A stretch of DNA of 64,000 bases, from positions 62,001-126,000 of the forward strand of contig NZ_PPCV01000004.1 of assembly GCF_004126535.1 (NCBI RefSeq), written 5' to 3'. Position 1 is the first letter of the stretch, and every line of letters starts with the position of its first letter. The DNA comes from Propioniciclava flava (GTDB taxonomy: Bacteria; Actinomycetota; Actinomycetes; Propionibacteriales; Propionibacteriaceae). The notes under the pieces are model-generated. The model was not told the DNA's origin. It saw nothing but the letters and a program-made list of their open reading frames with translations, and searched no databases. A program made the position numbers and the translations under genes. Positions 8,820 to 17,386 of the stretch are shown piece after piece.

Positions 8820-9506
8820 GTGCTGGAGGAGACCAGGCGGCGTATCGAAGGGCACTGGGCCCGACGGTTCGGCGCGCCGGTCCCCGGTCTGGCGCCGGTG
8901 GTGATCGGCTCGACCGGGCTTCTTCGCGACGCCGCCGTGGTGCTCCTCCTCGGCGACCATGCGTATGTGGACACGCCCGTGGCCCATCTGGACGACATCG
9001 TGGCCGTGGCCAGGGACGCCTCCCCAGCGGAGGTTCTCGACCCGCAACGGTGGGCACCTGTCGCCGACGGTCCCGTCGCGGGGCCCGTCGATCACTGGTG
9101 GGCTGATCGCGGCACCGAACTCGCAGGTGATGTGGACGCGCTCGAGGATTCCCGGCGTCGTTCCTTGGCCGCGACCGTCAGCGAAGACGTCTGGCGGGAG
9201 GCAGGCTTCGATCGTCCCCTTCAGGCGTCCTTCGGCGTCGTGGAGGACGACACGGTGCTGGCGGCGTCCGTCGTCACCGCGCTGTGGGGATGGCCGTTGG
9301 ATGTGGGGGTTTTGGTGCGTCCGGACGCCCGAGGGCGGGGACTGGGCCGTCGGGTTGCGCAGGCCGCGCTAGCCGCCGCGGTCGGGCTGAGCGGATTCGC
9401 CGCATTTCGGGTGGATCGAGGGAACCCCGCGGCGCAGAGGATCGCCGCCGGTCTGGGGCTGACTCGCTACGGAACCCATGTGAGCGTGCCCCTGCCCGTA
9501 GGCTAG
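8820..9506 (+). CDS. GNAT-family N-acetyltransferase
   Basis: 228 residues with the acetyl-CoA fold in the C-terminal half. VGVLVRPDARGRGLGRRVAQAAL (residues about 165-190) is motif A with the R-G-x-G-x-R pyrophosphate loop, and NPAAQRIAAGLGL is the motif B helix. The first 110 residues form an extra domain that begins with a helix (EETRRRIEGHWARRFG) and is not recognised. Such two-part GNATs in actinobacteria have no assigned substrate. The GTG start is chosen because of the TAGGCT box. The stop codon overlaps the -10 box of the next gene. Confidence 0.75.
   Translation: MLEETRRRIEGHWARRFGAPVPGLAPVVIGSTGLLRDAAVVLLLGDHAYVDTPVAHLDDIVAVARDASPAEVLDPQRWAPVADGPVAGPVDHWWADRGTELAGDVDALEDSRRRSLAATVSEDVWREAGFDRPLQASFGVVEDDTVLAASVVTALWGWPLDVGVLVRPDARGRGLGRRVAQAALAAAVGLSGFAAFRVDRGNPAAQRIAAGLGLTRYGTHVSVPLPVG
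9499..9504 (+). promoter_or_regulatory. -10 box TAGGCT for CitE-like gene
   Basis: TAGGCT, 7 nt before the ATG at 9512. Its last base is shared with the stop codon of the GNAT gene, so the promoter is embedded in the preceding reading frame. Confidence 0.5.
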
Positions 9507-9511
9507 AGGGC

Positions 9512-10468
9512 ATGCCCGTCACGCCTCGCCCAGCCCGCGTCCGCCGCACCGTTTTGGCTGTCCCCGGCTCGTCAGACCGGTTCATCGCCAAAGCGCGCAC
9601 CCTTCCCGTGGACACCTTGTTCCTGGATTTGGAGGACGCCGTCGCGCCTGCGGTGAAGCAGGAGTCGCGGCAGCGCATCGTCGAAGCCCTGCTGGATCCA
9701 GCGGGGTTCGCGGCGCCGACGGTGACGGTCCGGGTCAACGACTGGTCGACGCCCTGGACGTTTCGCGACGTCGAGGTGGTCGTCGGCGGTGCCGGGGTCA
9801 AGATCGACTGCGTCCTGCTACCCAAGGTGACGTCGGCGTCCCAGGTCGTTGCGTTGGATCTGCTGCTGACCCAGGTGGAGCAGGAAGCGGGCCTTGAGGT
9901 GGGGGCGATCGGGATCGAGGCGCAGATCGAGGAGGCGCTCGGGCTGATCCACGTCAACGAGATCGCGGCCGCATCGCCCCGGTTGGAGACCCTGGTGTAC
10001 GGCCCCGGGGATTTCATGGCCGCCATGGGCATGGCGGGGCTGAACGTGGGCGCGCAGCCGGCCGGCTACGGCGCGGACGCGTTCCATTACGTCATGATGG
10101 CGATCCTGGTGGCCGCTCGCGCGCACGGCCTCCAGGCGATTGACGGGCCGTTCGTCGCTATCCGTGACCCAGAAGGGTTTGAGGTAGCCGCGCGTCGGGC
10201 TGCCGCGCTGGGCTACGACGGAAAGTGGGTCCTGCACCCCGACCAGGTTGCGGCGGGCACACGCATCTTCTCTCCTGATCCCGCCGACCTGGCGCGGGCG
10301 CGGCGCATCGTGGACGCCTACGCGCAGGCCGGCACCCGGGAGGGTGGTGCACGAGGCGCTATCGTGGTCGATGACGAGATGGTCGACGAGGCCGGTGTGA
10401 AACTCGCGGCGGCGATCGTCGCCCGGGGTCAGGCCGTGACGTCGTCGGCCGGGAAGGAGCAGGCATGA
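9512..10468 (+). CDS. HpcH/HpaI aldolase / citrate lyase beta-like protein
   Basis: 318-residue (beta/alpha)8 lyase of the CitE/CLYBL family, which cleaves or forms carbon-carbon bonds in malyl-CoA, citramalyl-CoA or similar thioesters with Mg2+. Seen are FLDLEDAVAP (metal-binding acidic residues), VRVNDW with the CoA-phosphate Arg, the pair IEAQIEEALGL (second metal ligand Glu), YGPGDFMAAMG and KWVLHPDQ. It stands alone without citrate lyase alpha/gamma subunits, so a CLYBL-like or malyl-CoA lyase/thioesterase role is more likely than citrate lyase. The ATG at 9512 follows the TAGGCT box; open codons upstream of it are shadow sequence of the GNAT gene. Confidence 0.85.
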   Translation: MPVTPRPARVRRTVLAVPGSSDRFIAKARTLPVDTLFLDLEDAVAPAVKQESRQRIVEALLDPAGFAAPTVTVRVNDWSTPWTFRDVEVVVGGAGVKIDCVLLPKVTSASQVVALDLLLTQVEQEAGLEVGAIGIEAQIEEALGLIHVNEIAAASPRLETLVYGPGDFMAAMGMAGLNVGAQPAGYGADAFHYVMMAILVAARAHGLQAIDGPFVAIRDPEGFEVAARRAAALGYDGKWVLHPDQVAAGTRIFSPDPADLARARRIVDAYAQAGTREGGARGAIVVDDEMVDEAGVKLAAAIVARGQAVTSSAGKEQA

Positions 10469-11376
10469 CCCAGCAGACCCCGTTGGGCGGCAACGCTGCG
10501 CTGTTCAACCTGGAGTACCCGCAATCCCTGGGGGTCTTCGACAGCTACGCGGATGCCCAGAAGGCCGTGGATCAGCTCGCTGACGCGGACTTCCCCGTGA
10601 AGAACCTCGCCATCGTCGGGACGGATCTTCGGCTGATGGAGCGTGTCACCGGGCGACGTACCTGGGGCACGGTGCTGGGCCAAGGCGTCACGAGTGGCCT
10701 GTCGACGGGCTTCATCGTCGCGATCGTGATGATGATCTTGCAGCCGCAGCCCGAGTCTTTCTTCGCCATGCTGCTGACCGCGATCCTCATCGGCGTCGTG
10801 ATCGGGCTGGTCTTCGCCATCTTGGGGTACGTGCTCAGCCGCGGCCAACGCGACTTTACGTCGGTCTCCCAGACGATCGCCACCAAGTACGAGGTGTTGT
10901 GCGAGCACAAGGTCGCGGCCCAGGCGCGCGAGTTGCTGGCCAAGAACCCGGCGACGCGTGGGCAGCAATTCAATCAGCCGCCGCGGCAGCAGCCCTACGC
11001 CGGGTACGGAAACCAGCAGTCCGGGTATGGGAACCAGCAGCCCGGGTATGGGCAGGGCTACCCGCCGCCGCCCGGATACGGGCAGCAGGGGTGGGGTCAG
11101 CCCTATCCCGAGCAGCCAGGGCAGGGTCACCCCGCCGTGCCCGGGCAGGCGTACCCCGAGCAGCCGGGCCAAGGCTATGCGCCTTATCCCGGGGCGTCCT
11201 ACCCCGCTCAGCCCGAGGGGGGCGTGCCCAGCTATGGGCCCCCGCCCGGATACGGGGCAGGACCCGGCAGCGAGACCGCTCCCGAGGCGGATTCAGCACC
11301 TGCGGCAGAGACGAACGCTGCGGCCGGTGGCGACCCTGAACCCCATGACAAGCAGACGGGGGACGCCAAGGCGTAA
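10465..11376 (+). CDS. Stress protein 17M-like (YflT) membrane protein with GYQP-rich tail
   Basis: 303 residues. The N-terminus (LGVFDSYADAQKAVDQL..NLAIVGTDL, residues 20-55) matches the general-stress 17M/YflT domain. Two membrane helices follow at about 70-92 and 98-120. After a short cytosolic helix the protein ends in a roughly 130-residue low-complexity tail made of Tyr-Gly-Asn-Gln-Gln, Pro-Gly-Tyr-Gly and Pro-Gly-Gln units. The tail resembles those of actinobacterial proteins thought to bind partners or condense; that comparison is inference. The ATG overlaps the upstream stop as ATGA, so the gene is translationally coupled to the CitE-like gene. Confidence 0.8.
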   Translation: MTQQTPLGGNAALFNLEYPQSLGVFDSYADAQKAVDQLADADFPVKNLAIVGTDLRLMERVTGRRTWGTVLGQGVTSGLSTGFIVAIVMMILQPQPESFFAMLLTAILIGVVIGLVFAILGYVLSRGQRDFTSVSQTIATKYEVLCEHKVAAQARELLAKNPATRGQQFNQPPRQQPYAGYGNQQSGYGNQQPGYGQGYPPPPGYGQQGWGQPYPEQPGQGHPAVPGQAYPEQPGQGYAPYPGASYPAQPEGGVPSYGPPPGYGAGPGSETAPEADSAPAAETNAAAGGDPEPHDKQTGDAKA

Positions 11377-11470
11377 TCCGTCCTTGCGGGCGAGGTTGAC
11401 GCTCACGGCGAGGGGAAAGGCTCCCCGAGGGAGCGAGCCCGCCGCATCACAGAGCCACGTCACAGACGAC

Positions 11471-11511
11471 AACGAGGGGGACACAGGCATCAAGCCTGTG
11501 TCCCCCTCGTT
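11471..11511. terminator. Bidirectional hairpin terminator
   Basis: Perfect 18-bp stem (11471-11488 with 11494-11511) and 5-base loop between convergent genes. The approximately 95 bases before it hold nothing I recognise. Confidence 0.88.
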
Positions 11512-11521
11512 GGGTGTGGCG

Positions 11522-12832
11522 TTACGCGTCCAGCATGTTCCCGGCCAGGAACTCCGAGTACGCCGGGAGGTCAAGCTGCCCGGAGCCGGAGACCCCGATC
11601 AGGATGACCGGGGAGGTGCCGTCCTGCGCGGCCTGCTTGGCCTGGCGAAGCGCCCCCGCGATCGCGTGGTTCGACTCCGAGGCCGGGACGATGCCCTCGG
11701 CGCGGGCAAACTCGACACCTGCAGCGAACGCTTCCCGCTGCTTGATGGCGATCGCCCGCAGCAAACCCTCGTGGTAGGCGTGCGAGACCAGCGGCGCCAT
11801 GCCGTGATAGCGCAGCCCGCCCGCATGGACCGGGTCGGGCACAAAGTCGGCGCCCAGGGTGTACATCTTCAGCAGCGGGGTCATCTGCGAGCTGTCGCCG
11901 AAGTCGTAGCGGTATTCGCCCTCGGTCAGCGACGGGGCTGCCGCGGGCTCGCACGCCACAACGTCGACGTTCATCCGGCCCTCGATGTTCTCCCGCAGGA
12001 ACGGGAAGCTGATCCCGGCCAGGTTTGAGCCACCGCCCGCGCACGCGAACAAGAAATCGGGTGCCTGCTCGCCGAACTTGGCCAGTTGCTTGATCGCTTC
12101 CTGCCCGATCACGCTTTGATGCAGGGCCACATGGTTGAGAACCGAGCCCAGCGCGTAGGAGGCGTCCGGATCGCCGGCGGCAACCTCGACGGCCTCGGAG
12201 ATGGCCATCCCCAGGCTGCCGGGGGTGTCGGGGAAGCGTTCGCGCAACGCGCGTCCGGCTGCGGTCAGTTCTGAGGGGCTCGGCGTGACCGTCGCACCGT
12301 AGGTCTCCATCAGCATGCGGCGGTACGGCTTGGATTCGTACGTGTTGCGGACCTGCCACACCTCACACGACTGGCCAAAGATCTGCGTGGCGAAGGCCAA
12401 CGCCGACCCCCATTGCCCGGCACCCGTCTCAGTGGTGAGCCGCATGCGGCCCGCCTCGCGGTTGTAATAGGCCTGCGGCACCGCAGAGTTCGTCTTGTGT
12501 GAGCCGACCGGCGATTCGCCCTCGTACTTGTAGTAGATGCGGGCGGTCGTGCCGAGTGCCCGCTCCAACCGGCGCGCACGATGCAAGGGGGAGGGGCGCC
12601 ACAGCCGATAGATGTCCCGTACCTCGTCGGGGATCTCGATCCAGCGCTGCGTGCTCAGTTCCTGCTCGATGAGCCCGGCCGGGAACAGGGGGGCCAGATC
12701 GTCGGGCTGCAGCGGCTGCTGCGTGCCCGGGTGCAGGTGAGGCGGCGCCGGGTTCGGGAAGTCCGCGGCAATGTTGTACCAGTGGGTAGGGATCTCGTCC
12801 TCGTCGAGGAAGACCTTCGTCAGTTCGGCCAT
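11522..12832 (-). CDS. trpB: Tryptophan synthase beta-like protein TrpB2
   Basis: PLP enzyme of 436 residues in the TrpB2 branch, distinct from the TrpB1 that pairs with TrpA. Diagnostic features are the N-terminal extension with THWYNIAADFPNP, the PLP Lys at 113 in GSHKTNSA, CAGGGSNLAG (phosphate-binding glycine loop) and the closing GVSGSGQLDLPAY. TrpB2 enzymes make tryptophan from indole and serine or phosphoserine and often act as indole salvage enzymes. There is no trpA or other trp gene nearby, which fits that stand-alone role. The start is supported by TACAGT 6 nt upstream. Confidence 0.93.
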   Translation of the reverse strand: MAELTKVFLDEDEIPTHWYNIAADFPNPAPPHLHPGTQQPLQPDDLAPLFPAGLIEQELSTQRWIEIPDEVRDIYRLWRPSPLHRARRLERALGTTARIYYKYEGESPVGSHKTNSAVPQAYYNREAGRMRLTTETGAGQWGSALAFATQIFGQSCEVWQVRNTYESKPYRRMLMETYGATVTPSPSELTAAGRALRERFPDTPGSLGMAISEAVEVAAGDPDASYALGSVLNHVALHQSVIGQEAIKQLAKFGEQAPDFLFACAGGGSNLAGISFPFLRENIEGRMNVDVVACEPAAAPSLTEGEYRYDFGDSSQMTPLLKMYTLGADFVPDPVHAGGLRYHGMAPLVSHAYHEGLLRAIAIKQREAFAAGVEFARAEGIVPASESNHAIAGALRQAKQAAQDGTSPVILIGVSGSGQLDLPAYSEFLAGNMLDA

Positions 12833-12838
12833 GACTGA

Positions 12839-12844
12839 ACTGTA
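12839..12844 (-). promoter_or_regulatory. -10 box TACAGT for trpB2
   Basis: TACAGT on the minus strand, 6 nt before the ATG at 12832. Confidence 0.5.
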
Positions 12845-12919
12845 GAGGGCTCACCCCGCCTCATGCGCGCGAGGACCACCCTCCGGCAAGGGTTGCCGCC
12901 CCTGCCGGACGCGACTGGC

Positions 12920-14410
12920 TCAGGCGCGCTGGGCCGCTAGCCAGGCCTCGACATCGTCGGGGGTACGCGGCAGCGATCCCGAGAGCAGGCGCGGTGCACC
13001 ATCGGTGATGACGATGTCGTCCTCGATGCGCACCCCAATCCCACGCAACTCCGGCGGAACCAGCAGATCGGTCGACTTGAAGTAGATGCCGGGCTCCACG
13101 GTGATCACCATGCCCGGACGCAGGATCCCCTCGCGGTAGAACTCCTGACGCGCCTGCGCGCAGTCATGCACGTCCATGCCCAGGTGGTGCGAGGTGCCGT
13201 GCACCATCCAGCGACGATGCTGACCGCCCGTGACCGGATCCAGCGATTCCTCCACCGTCACGGGGAGAATGCCCCACTCGCGCAGGTAGGTCGCGACGAC
13301 CCGGATGGCCGCCTCGTGAACATCCTGGAACCGGGCGCCGGAGCGCGCGGCCTCCATGCCCGCCTGCTGGGCTACCAGCACCGCCTCGTAGACCATGCGC
13401 TGAGGGTCGGTGAACGTGCCGTCGACCGGAAGGGTGCGCGTGACGTCGGCGGTGTAGAGGGAATCGACCTCCACACCCATGTCCAGCAGGATCAGATCCC
13501 CGGGACGCAGGCCACCGTCGTTGCGAATCCAGTGGAGTGTGTTCGCGTGGTCGCCCGAAGCACAAATACTGCCGTAGCCGACCCCGTTGCCCAGGTGGCG
13601 GGCGTGCAGTTCGAAGACGCCTTCGCACCAGCGCTCGCCGCGGCCCTTCTCGACCGCCGTGGGAAGGTCGGCCGCCACAGCGGCGAATCCGACGGCGGTG
13701 GCGTCACAGGCGGCCTGCAACTCGTCGATCTCGAAGGCGTCCTTGACCAGGCGCAACTCCGACAGCGCCGTCCGTAGTTCCTCATCGGCGTCACGGTCGA
13801 CCTCGCCCGTGGCTTCCTGACGCAGGCTGTCCAGCAGGGCAGTCAAGGAGACATCGACGTCGCGGACCAGGCGAGTTGGCACCGTGTCGATATGGTCGGC
13901 CAGCGCGCCGGGAAGTTCGCTGATCGGACGCGTGGGGAGCCTGGTCAGGGCCGACATTTCCTCGCACGACTCGCGTTGCCCGACCCACATTTCGCCGTAG
14001 CGCGGGTCAGCATAGAACTCAGGGTCGGTGCGCGGCGCGCGCGGCTTGAAGTACAGCGTCGCGTCGTGGCCTGCCGGCTGATCGCCTGCGGCAGCGTGCG
14101 GCTCCAAGACGAGGACGGCGTCGGGCTCCCGGTCGGTGCCCAGGCCGGTGAGGTGAGCGAACGCGGAATGCGGACGGAAGCCGTAGTCGCAGTCGTTGCT
14201 GCGCACGACCAGGTTTCCGGCGGGAATGACCAGTCGTTCACCGGGGAAGGCGGCGCTCATGGCGTCCCGGCGCGGGGCGGTGTGCGCGGACGCGGGCAGC
14301 GGTGCGGGGAGGTCGCTCGGATAGGGCTCCCAGTCGGTCGCGATGAACGACACGAAGGCCTCCGAGAAGGGGGTTTGGCGGTTGGGCAGCTTGGGTGCCT
14401 TCTGCGACAT
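12920..14410 (-). CDS. pepP: Xaa-Pro aminopeptidase (aminopeptidase P)
   Basis: Releases N-terminal residues that precede proline. The pita-bread metallopeptidase fold is complete at about 496 residues. The creatinase-N domain (FPGERLVIPAGN..DCDYGFRPHSAFAHLTG) is followed by the catalytic domain with all five dinuclear metal ligands: two Asp in DMGVEVDSLYTADVTRTLP, His in HGTSHHLGMDVHD, and Glu in ITVEPGIY and VRIEDD. I chose the ATG at 14410 because GGAGGAG lies about 9 nt before it. An in-frame ATG at 14446 would add 12 residues, but the nearest -10 box (TAGGGT) would put the start of the message just ahead of it with no ribosome site. Confidence 0.93.
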   Translation of the reverse strand: MSQKAPKLPNRQTPFSEAFVSFIATDWEPYPSDLPAPLPASAHTAPRRDAMSAAFPGERLVIPAGNLVVRSNDCDYGFRPHSAFAHLTGLGTDREPDAVLVLEPHAAAGDQPAGHDATLYFKPRAPRTDPEFYADPRYGEMWVGQRESCEEMSALTRLPTRPISELPGALADHIDTVPTRLVRDVDVSLTALLDSLRQEATGEVDRDADEELRTALSELRLVKDAFEIDELQAACDATAVGFAAVAADLPTAVEKGRGERWCEGVFELHARHLGNGVGYGSICASGDHANTLHWIRNDGGLRPGDLILLDMGVEVDSLYTADVTRTLPVDGTFTDPQRMVYEAVLVAQQAGMEAARSGARFQDVHEAAIRVVATYLREWGILPVTVEESLDPVTGGQHRRWMVHGTSHHLGMDVHDCAQARQEFYREGILRPGMVITVEPGIYFKSTDLLVPPELRGIGVRIEDDIVITDGAPRLLSGSLPRTPDDVEAWLAAQRA

Positions 14411-14458
14411 GAGATCCATCTCCTCCCTCGCGGCATCTGACCACATGGGTTCTTCTCC

Positions 14459-14464
14459 ACCCTA
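14459..14464 (-). promoter_or_regulatory. Possible -10 box TAGGGT for pepP
   Basis: TAGGGT on the minus strand, which would give a leader of about 40 nt carrying the GGAGGAG ribosome site used at 14410. Weaker evidence than the start-linked boxes elsewhere. Confidence 0.35.
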
Positions 14465-14483
14465 GCGCGCAGTCCTGCTCTGG

Positions 14484-15110
14484 TCAGGGGGTTCTCCGCC
14501 GTCCCCCGCTCCCCGGGGGGGAGAAGTGTTGGGTGGACGGGAACGCTAACATGTTCCAGTGCAGGACGGCCCAGGACTCCTTCTCTCGCCCCAGCACCGA
14601 CAGCGAGGCCGTGTCGAGCGGGAAGCTTTGGCCAAAGATCAACGGGAAGTCCAACCAGCACTGGGCCAAGACGCGCAGGGCGTGCCCGTGGCTGAAGCAG
14701 ATGGCCCGCGCCGCGCCGGAATCGCGTACCCGGTGGACGACACGCGTCAGTCGCGCGCGGACCTGATCGGCGGTCTCACCGCCGCGCGGCCCGTTGAACC
14801 ACAGCCGCCAGCCGGGGTGGAACTGCGAGCGGATCTCGTCGGAGGTGAGGCCTTCATAGTCGCCGTAGTTCCACTCGGCCAGGTCGTCGGTGATCTCGAG
14901 GTTGGTGAACCCCGCCAGTTCTGCGGTGCGGCGCGCGCGACGTCGCGGGCTCGACAGCACCAGGTCGAAATCGGACGGATTGAGCTTCTCGCGTAACGAC
15001 AGCGCCTGCTCGACGCCGTGGGGCGTGAGATCCAGGTCGGTGTAGGAGGTGTGCTGTCCTGACTTGCTCCAGGACGTCTCACCGTGTCGGACCAGATACA
15101 GGTTCGTCAT
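14484..15110 (-). CDS. Histidine phosphatase family protein
   Basis: 208 residues of the phosphoglycerate-mutase-like superfamily. YLVRHGETSWS (residues 5-15) holds the phospho-accepting His with its RHG motif. LSSPRRRARRTAE supplies the second Arg, and CFSHGHALRVLA holds the second catalytic His. WNYGDYEGLTSDEI is the usual acid-donor region. Similar proteins in actinobacteria are acid phosphatases with broad or unknown substrates. It is divergent from the zinc-ribbon gene, and a weak CAGGAT box lies 6 nt before the ATG. The proline- and glycine-rich tail after residue 195 has no clear role. Confidence 0.88.
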   Translation of the reverse strand: MTNLYLVRHGETSWSKSGQHTSYTDLDLTPHGVEQALSLREKLNPSDFDLVLSSPRRRARRTAELAGFTNLEITDDLAEWNYGDYEGLTSDEIRSQFHPGWRLWFNGPRGGETADQVRARLTRVVHRVRDSGAARAICFSHGHALRVLAQCWLDFPLIFGQSFPLDTASLSVLGREKESWAVLHWNMLAFPSTQHFSPPGSGGRRRTP

Positions 15111-15212
15111 GGGTTCATCCTGGCAGGTCGCCTCCCTGCATATCAGGGGAGGACCGCCGCAGCCTTTCCCCCTGCGGTATCGTGCGACCGGCGAAACGGC
15201 TCAGGAGGACGC

Positions 15213-15953
15213 ATGAAGGCACAACCCGCAGCGCAGCATCGGCTGCTTGATCTTCAGGCGACGGACACCGCGATCGCCCAACTGGACCATCGGCGGGCAA
15301 CACTGCCCGAAACGGCGACGGCGCGCGCGCTGCAAGCCGACCGGGCCAAGGCCGCCGAGCGGGTCATCGCCGCCGACACGGTCGCCTCGGACGCCGACCT
15401 CGAACTCACCAAGGCTGAGCAGGATCTGGTCCCGGTGCGTGAGCGTCTCGCCCGCAACGAGGCCCGCGTCGCCGATGGCACGATGACCGATCCGAAGGCG
15501 CTGCAAAGCATGCTGGAGGAGATCACGCACCTCAAGCGCCGGATCAGTGAGCTAGAGGACGGCCAACTCGAAGCGATGGAGCGGGCCGAGGCGGCGCGCG
15601 AGAAGGCCAACCAGGTGCAGGCGGACAAGACGGAGATCGAGTCACGGATGCGGGCTGTGCTCGCGGAGCGGGAAACCAAGCTGGCGGACATCGCCGCCGA
15701 GCGTAAGGTCTTGGAGCGGGAGCACGACGTCGTCGCCGCCGGGATCCCGGCCGAACTGCTCGCGCTGTACGCCCGGATCGCCGAGAAGGCGGGCGTCGGG
15801 GCCGCGCTTCTGCAGCACGGGCGCTGCGGCGGCTGCCAACTGGAGGCCAACACCTCCGACATGAACCGCTACCGCGCCGCTGCGGCCGATGAGGTCCTGC
15901 GCTGCGAGGAATGCGGTCGGATCCTCGTTCGCACCGCCGAGTCGGGGCTGTGA
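15213..15953 (+). CDS. Coiled-coil protein with C4 zinc ribbon
   Basis: 246 residues. Residues about 10-195 are nearly all helical with heptad pattern and many Glu/Arg/Ala, forming a long antiparallel coiled coil. The tail carries two Cys pairs, CGGCQLEA and CEECGRIL, typical of the C4-type zinc ribbon (formerly DUF164). Homologues are found across bacteria, often next to RNase-related or Nif3-like genes, and are proposed to bind nucleic acid. CAGGAGG lies 6 nt before the ATG. The stop overlaps the next start as GTGA, coupling it to the RNB nuclease and suggesting a shared role in RNA metabolism (inference). Confidence 0.85.
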   Translation: MKAQPAAQHRLLDLQATDTAIAQLDHRRATLPETATARALQADRAKAAERVIAADTVASDADLELTKAEQDLVPVRERLARNEARVADGTMTDPKALQSMLEEITHLKRRISELEDGQLEAMERAEAAREKANQVQADKTEIESRMRAVLAERETKLADIAAERKVLEREHDVVAAGIPAELLALYARIAEKAGVGAALLQHGRCGGCQLEANTSDMNRYRAAAADEVLRCEECGRILVRTAESGL

Positions 15954-17386
15954 GCCCCAGCGCGGTCTATTCCTCCGGGCGGACGGCCCCTGAGCCGTTG
16001 CGTCCCGGGTTGCGGCGATTGCGCGGTGAACTGAACGTCCCGGACGCCTTCCCGGCGTCCGTGGAGGCCGAAGCGGCGGCGTCCGCGCGCGACACCTCGC
16101 TGCCCGTGCGCGACGCCACCGACATCCCGCTGGTCACGATCGACCCGCCGGGTTCCACGGACCTGGATCAGGCCCTGTTCATCGCCCGTGAGGGCGAGGG
16201 CTATCGGGTGGTCTACGCGATCGCCGACCTGGAACGTTTCGTGACGCCCGGTAGTGCGCTGGACGCCGAAGTGCACGCGCGTGGGGTGACGCTGTACGCC
16301 CCCGACGGGCGCGTCCCGCTGCACCCCACGGTGCTGAGCGAAGGCGCTGCGTCGCTTCTGCCGGACGTAGAGCGCCCAGCACTGTTGTGGGAGCACACGC
16401 TGGACGCTGAGGGTCGTACCACGGCGTCCCGCGTCGAGCCTGCCCGCGTGCGTAGCCGCGCCCAGCTCAGCTACGAGCAAGTTCAGGCGTCCCTGGACGA
16501 TGGCACCGCCGACGAGACGCTGATGCTGTTGCGCGAGGTCGGCCTCAAGCGGGAGGCACTGGAGCGCGACCGCGGTGGCGTCAGCTTGCAGATCCCGGAG
16601 CAAGAGGTCGAGGTCATCGACGGTCGCTGGGCGTTGCGTTTCCGGGCGACCCTACTTGTGGAGGGGTGGAACGCGCAGATTTCCTTGCTCACTGGCATGG
16701 CGGCGGCCGAACTGATGCTGCGTGGCGGTGTGGGGATCCTGCGGACACTGCCGCCCGCCCGCCCGGCGGATGTGGCCCGGCTGCGTCGCGTCGCGTCCGC
16801 GCTGGGTATCCGCTGGTCGGCGTCCCTCAGCTATCCGGAGTTCGTTCGCACGTTGGATCCGGCGTGTCCGCGCGACCTGGCAATGCTCAACGCCTGCACC
16901 ACGCTGTTTCGGGGTGCGGGCTACGTCGCGTTCGACGGCGCTTCGCCGCAGCAACCGCTGCACGGGGCGATGAACGCGCCGTATGCCCACTGCACGGCGC
17001 CGCTGCGTCGGCTGGCGGACCGCTACGCCAACGCGGTGTGCGTCGCCCTCTCGGCCGGGGCCCCGGTCCCCGCGTGGGCACGATCGGGTCTGGCGGCGTT
17101 GCCGGGGGTCATGGGGAAAGCGACCCAGCGATCCAACGCCTATGAGCGCGGGATCCTCAGCCTGGTCGAGGCGCTCGTGCTGGACACGCGCCGCGATGAA
17201 GAGTTCGTGGGCACCGTGGTCGAGGTGAATGAGAAGTCCGGTCGGGCTGAGCTGCAACTGGCAGACCCGGCAGTGTCGGCGCCCATGGAGGGCGAACCGC
17301 ACGTCTTGGGCGAGCAGGCCGCCGCGCGCCTGGTCGAGGCCGATCTCCTGACCGGCGCAGTCCTGTTTGCGCGGGAGTCTCAGTGA
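15950..17386 (+). CDS. RNB-domain ribonuclease (RNase II/R family, short form)
   Basis: 478 residues, predicted 3'-5' exoribonuclease. The catalytic centre is TIDPPGSTDLDQA, with Asp at 65, 71 and 73. The fourth acidic position of RNase II (Asp210 in E. coli) is Gln74 here, a form common in this short branch. YAIADLERFV and HCTAPLRRLADRYAN, the late RNB Arg/Asp segment, are both present. No N-terminal cold-shock domains are present and only a short C-terminal barrel follows. The GTG start overlaps the zinc-ribbon stop (GTGA), and the 3' end overlaps the next gene the same way, giving a tight three-gene unit. Confidence 0.88.
   Translation: MSPSAVYSSGRTAPEPLRPGLRRLRGELNVPDAFPASVEAEAAASARDTSLPVRDATDIPLVTIDPPGSTDLDQALFIAREGEGYRVVYAIADLERFVTPGSALDAEVHARGVTLYAPDGRVPLHPTVLSEGAASLLPDVERPALLWEHTLDAEGRTTASRVEPARVRSRAQLSYEQVQASLDDGTADETLMLLREVGLKREALERDRGGVSLQIPEQEVEVIDGRWALRFRATLLVEGWNAQISLLTGMAAAELMLRGGVGILRTLPPARPADVARLRRVASALGIRWSASLSYPEFVRTLDPACPRDLAMLNACTTLFRGAGYVAFDGASPQQPLHGAMNAPYAHCTAPLRRLADRYANAVCVALSAGAPVPAWARSGLAALPGVMGKATQRSNAYERGILSLVEALVLDTRRDEEFVGTVVEVNEKSGRAELQLADPAVSAPMEGEPHVLGEQAAARLVEADLLTGAVLFARESQ

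Noticed and set aside
9284-9511. Longer N-terminus for the CitE-like lyase
   Set aside because: The preceding codons are a second frame through the GNAT gene; the lyase fold starts at RRTVLAVPGSS just after the ATG at 9512.
15084-15212. Longer N-terminus for the zinc-ribbon coiled-coil protein
   Set aside because: It overlaps the divergent phosphatase gene, and CAGGAGG directly before the ATG at 15213 decides the start.
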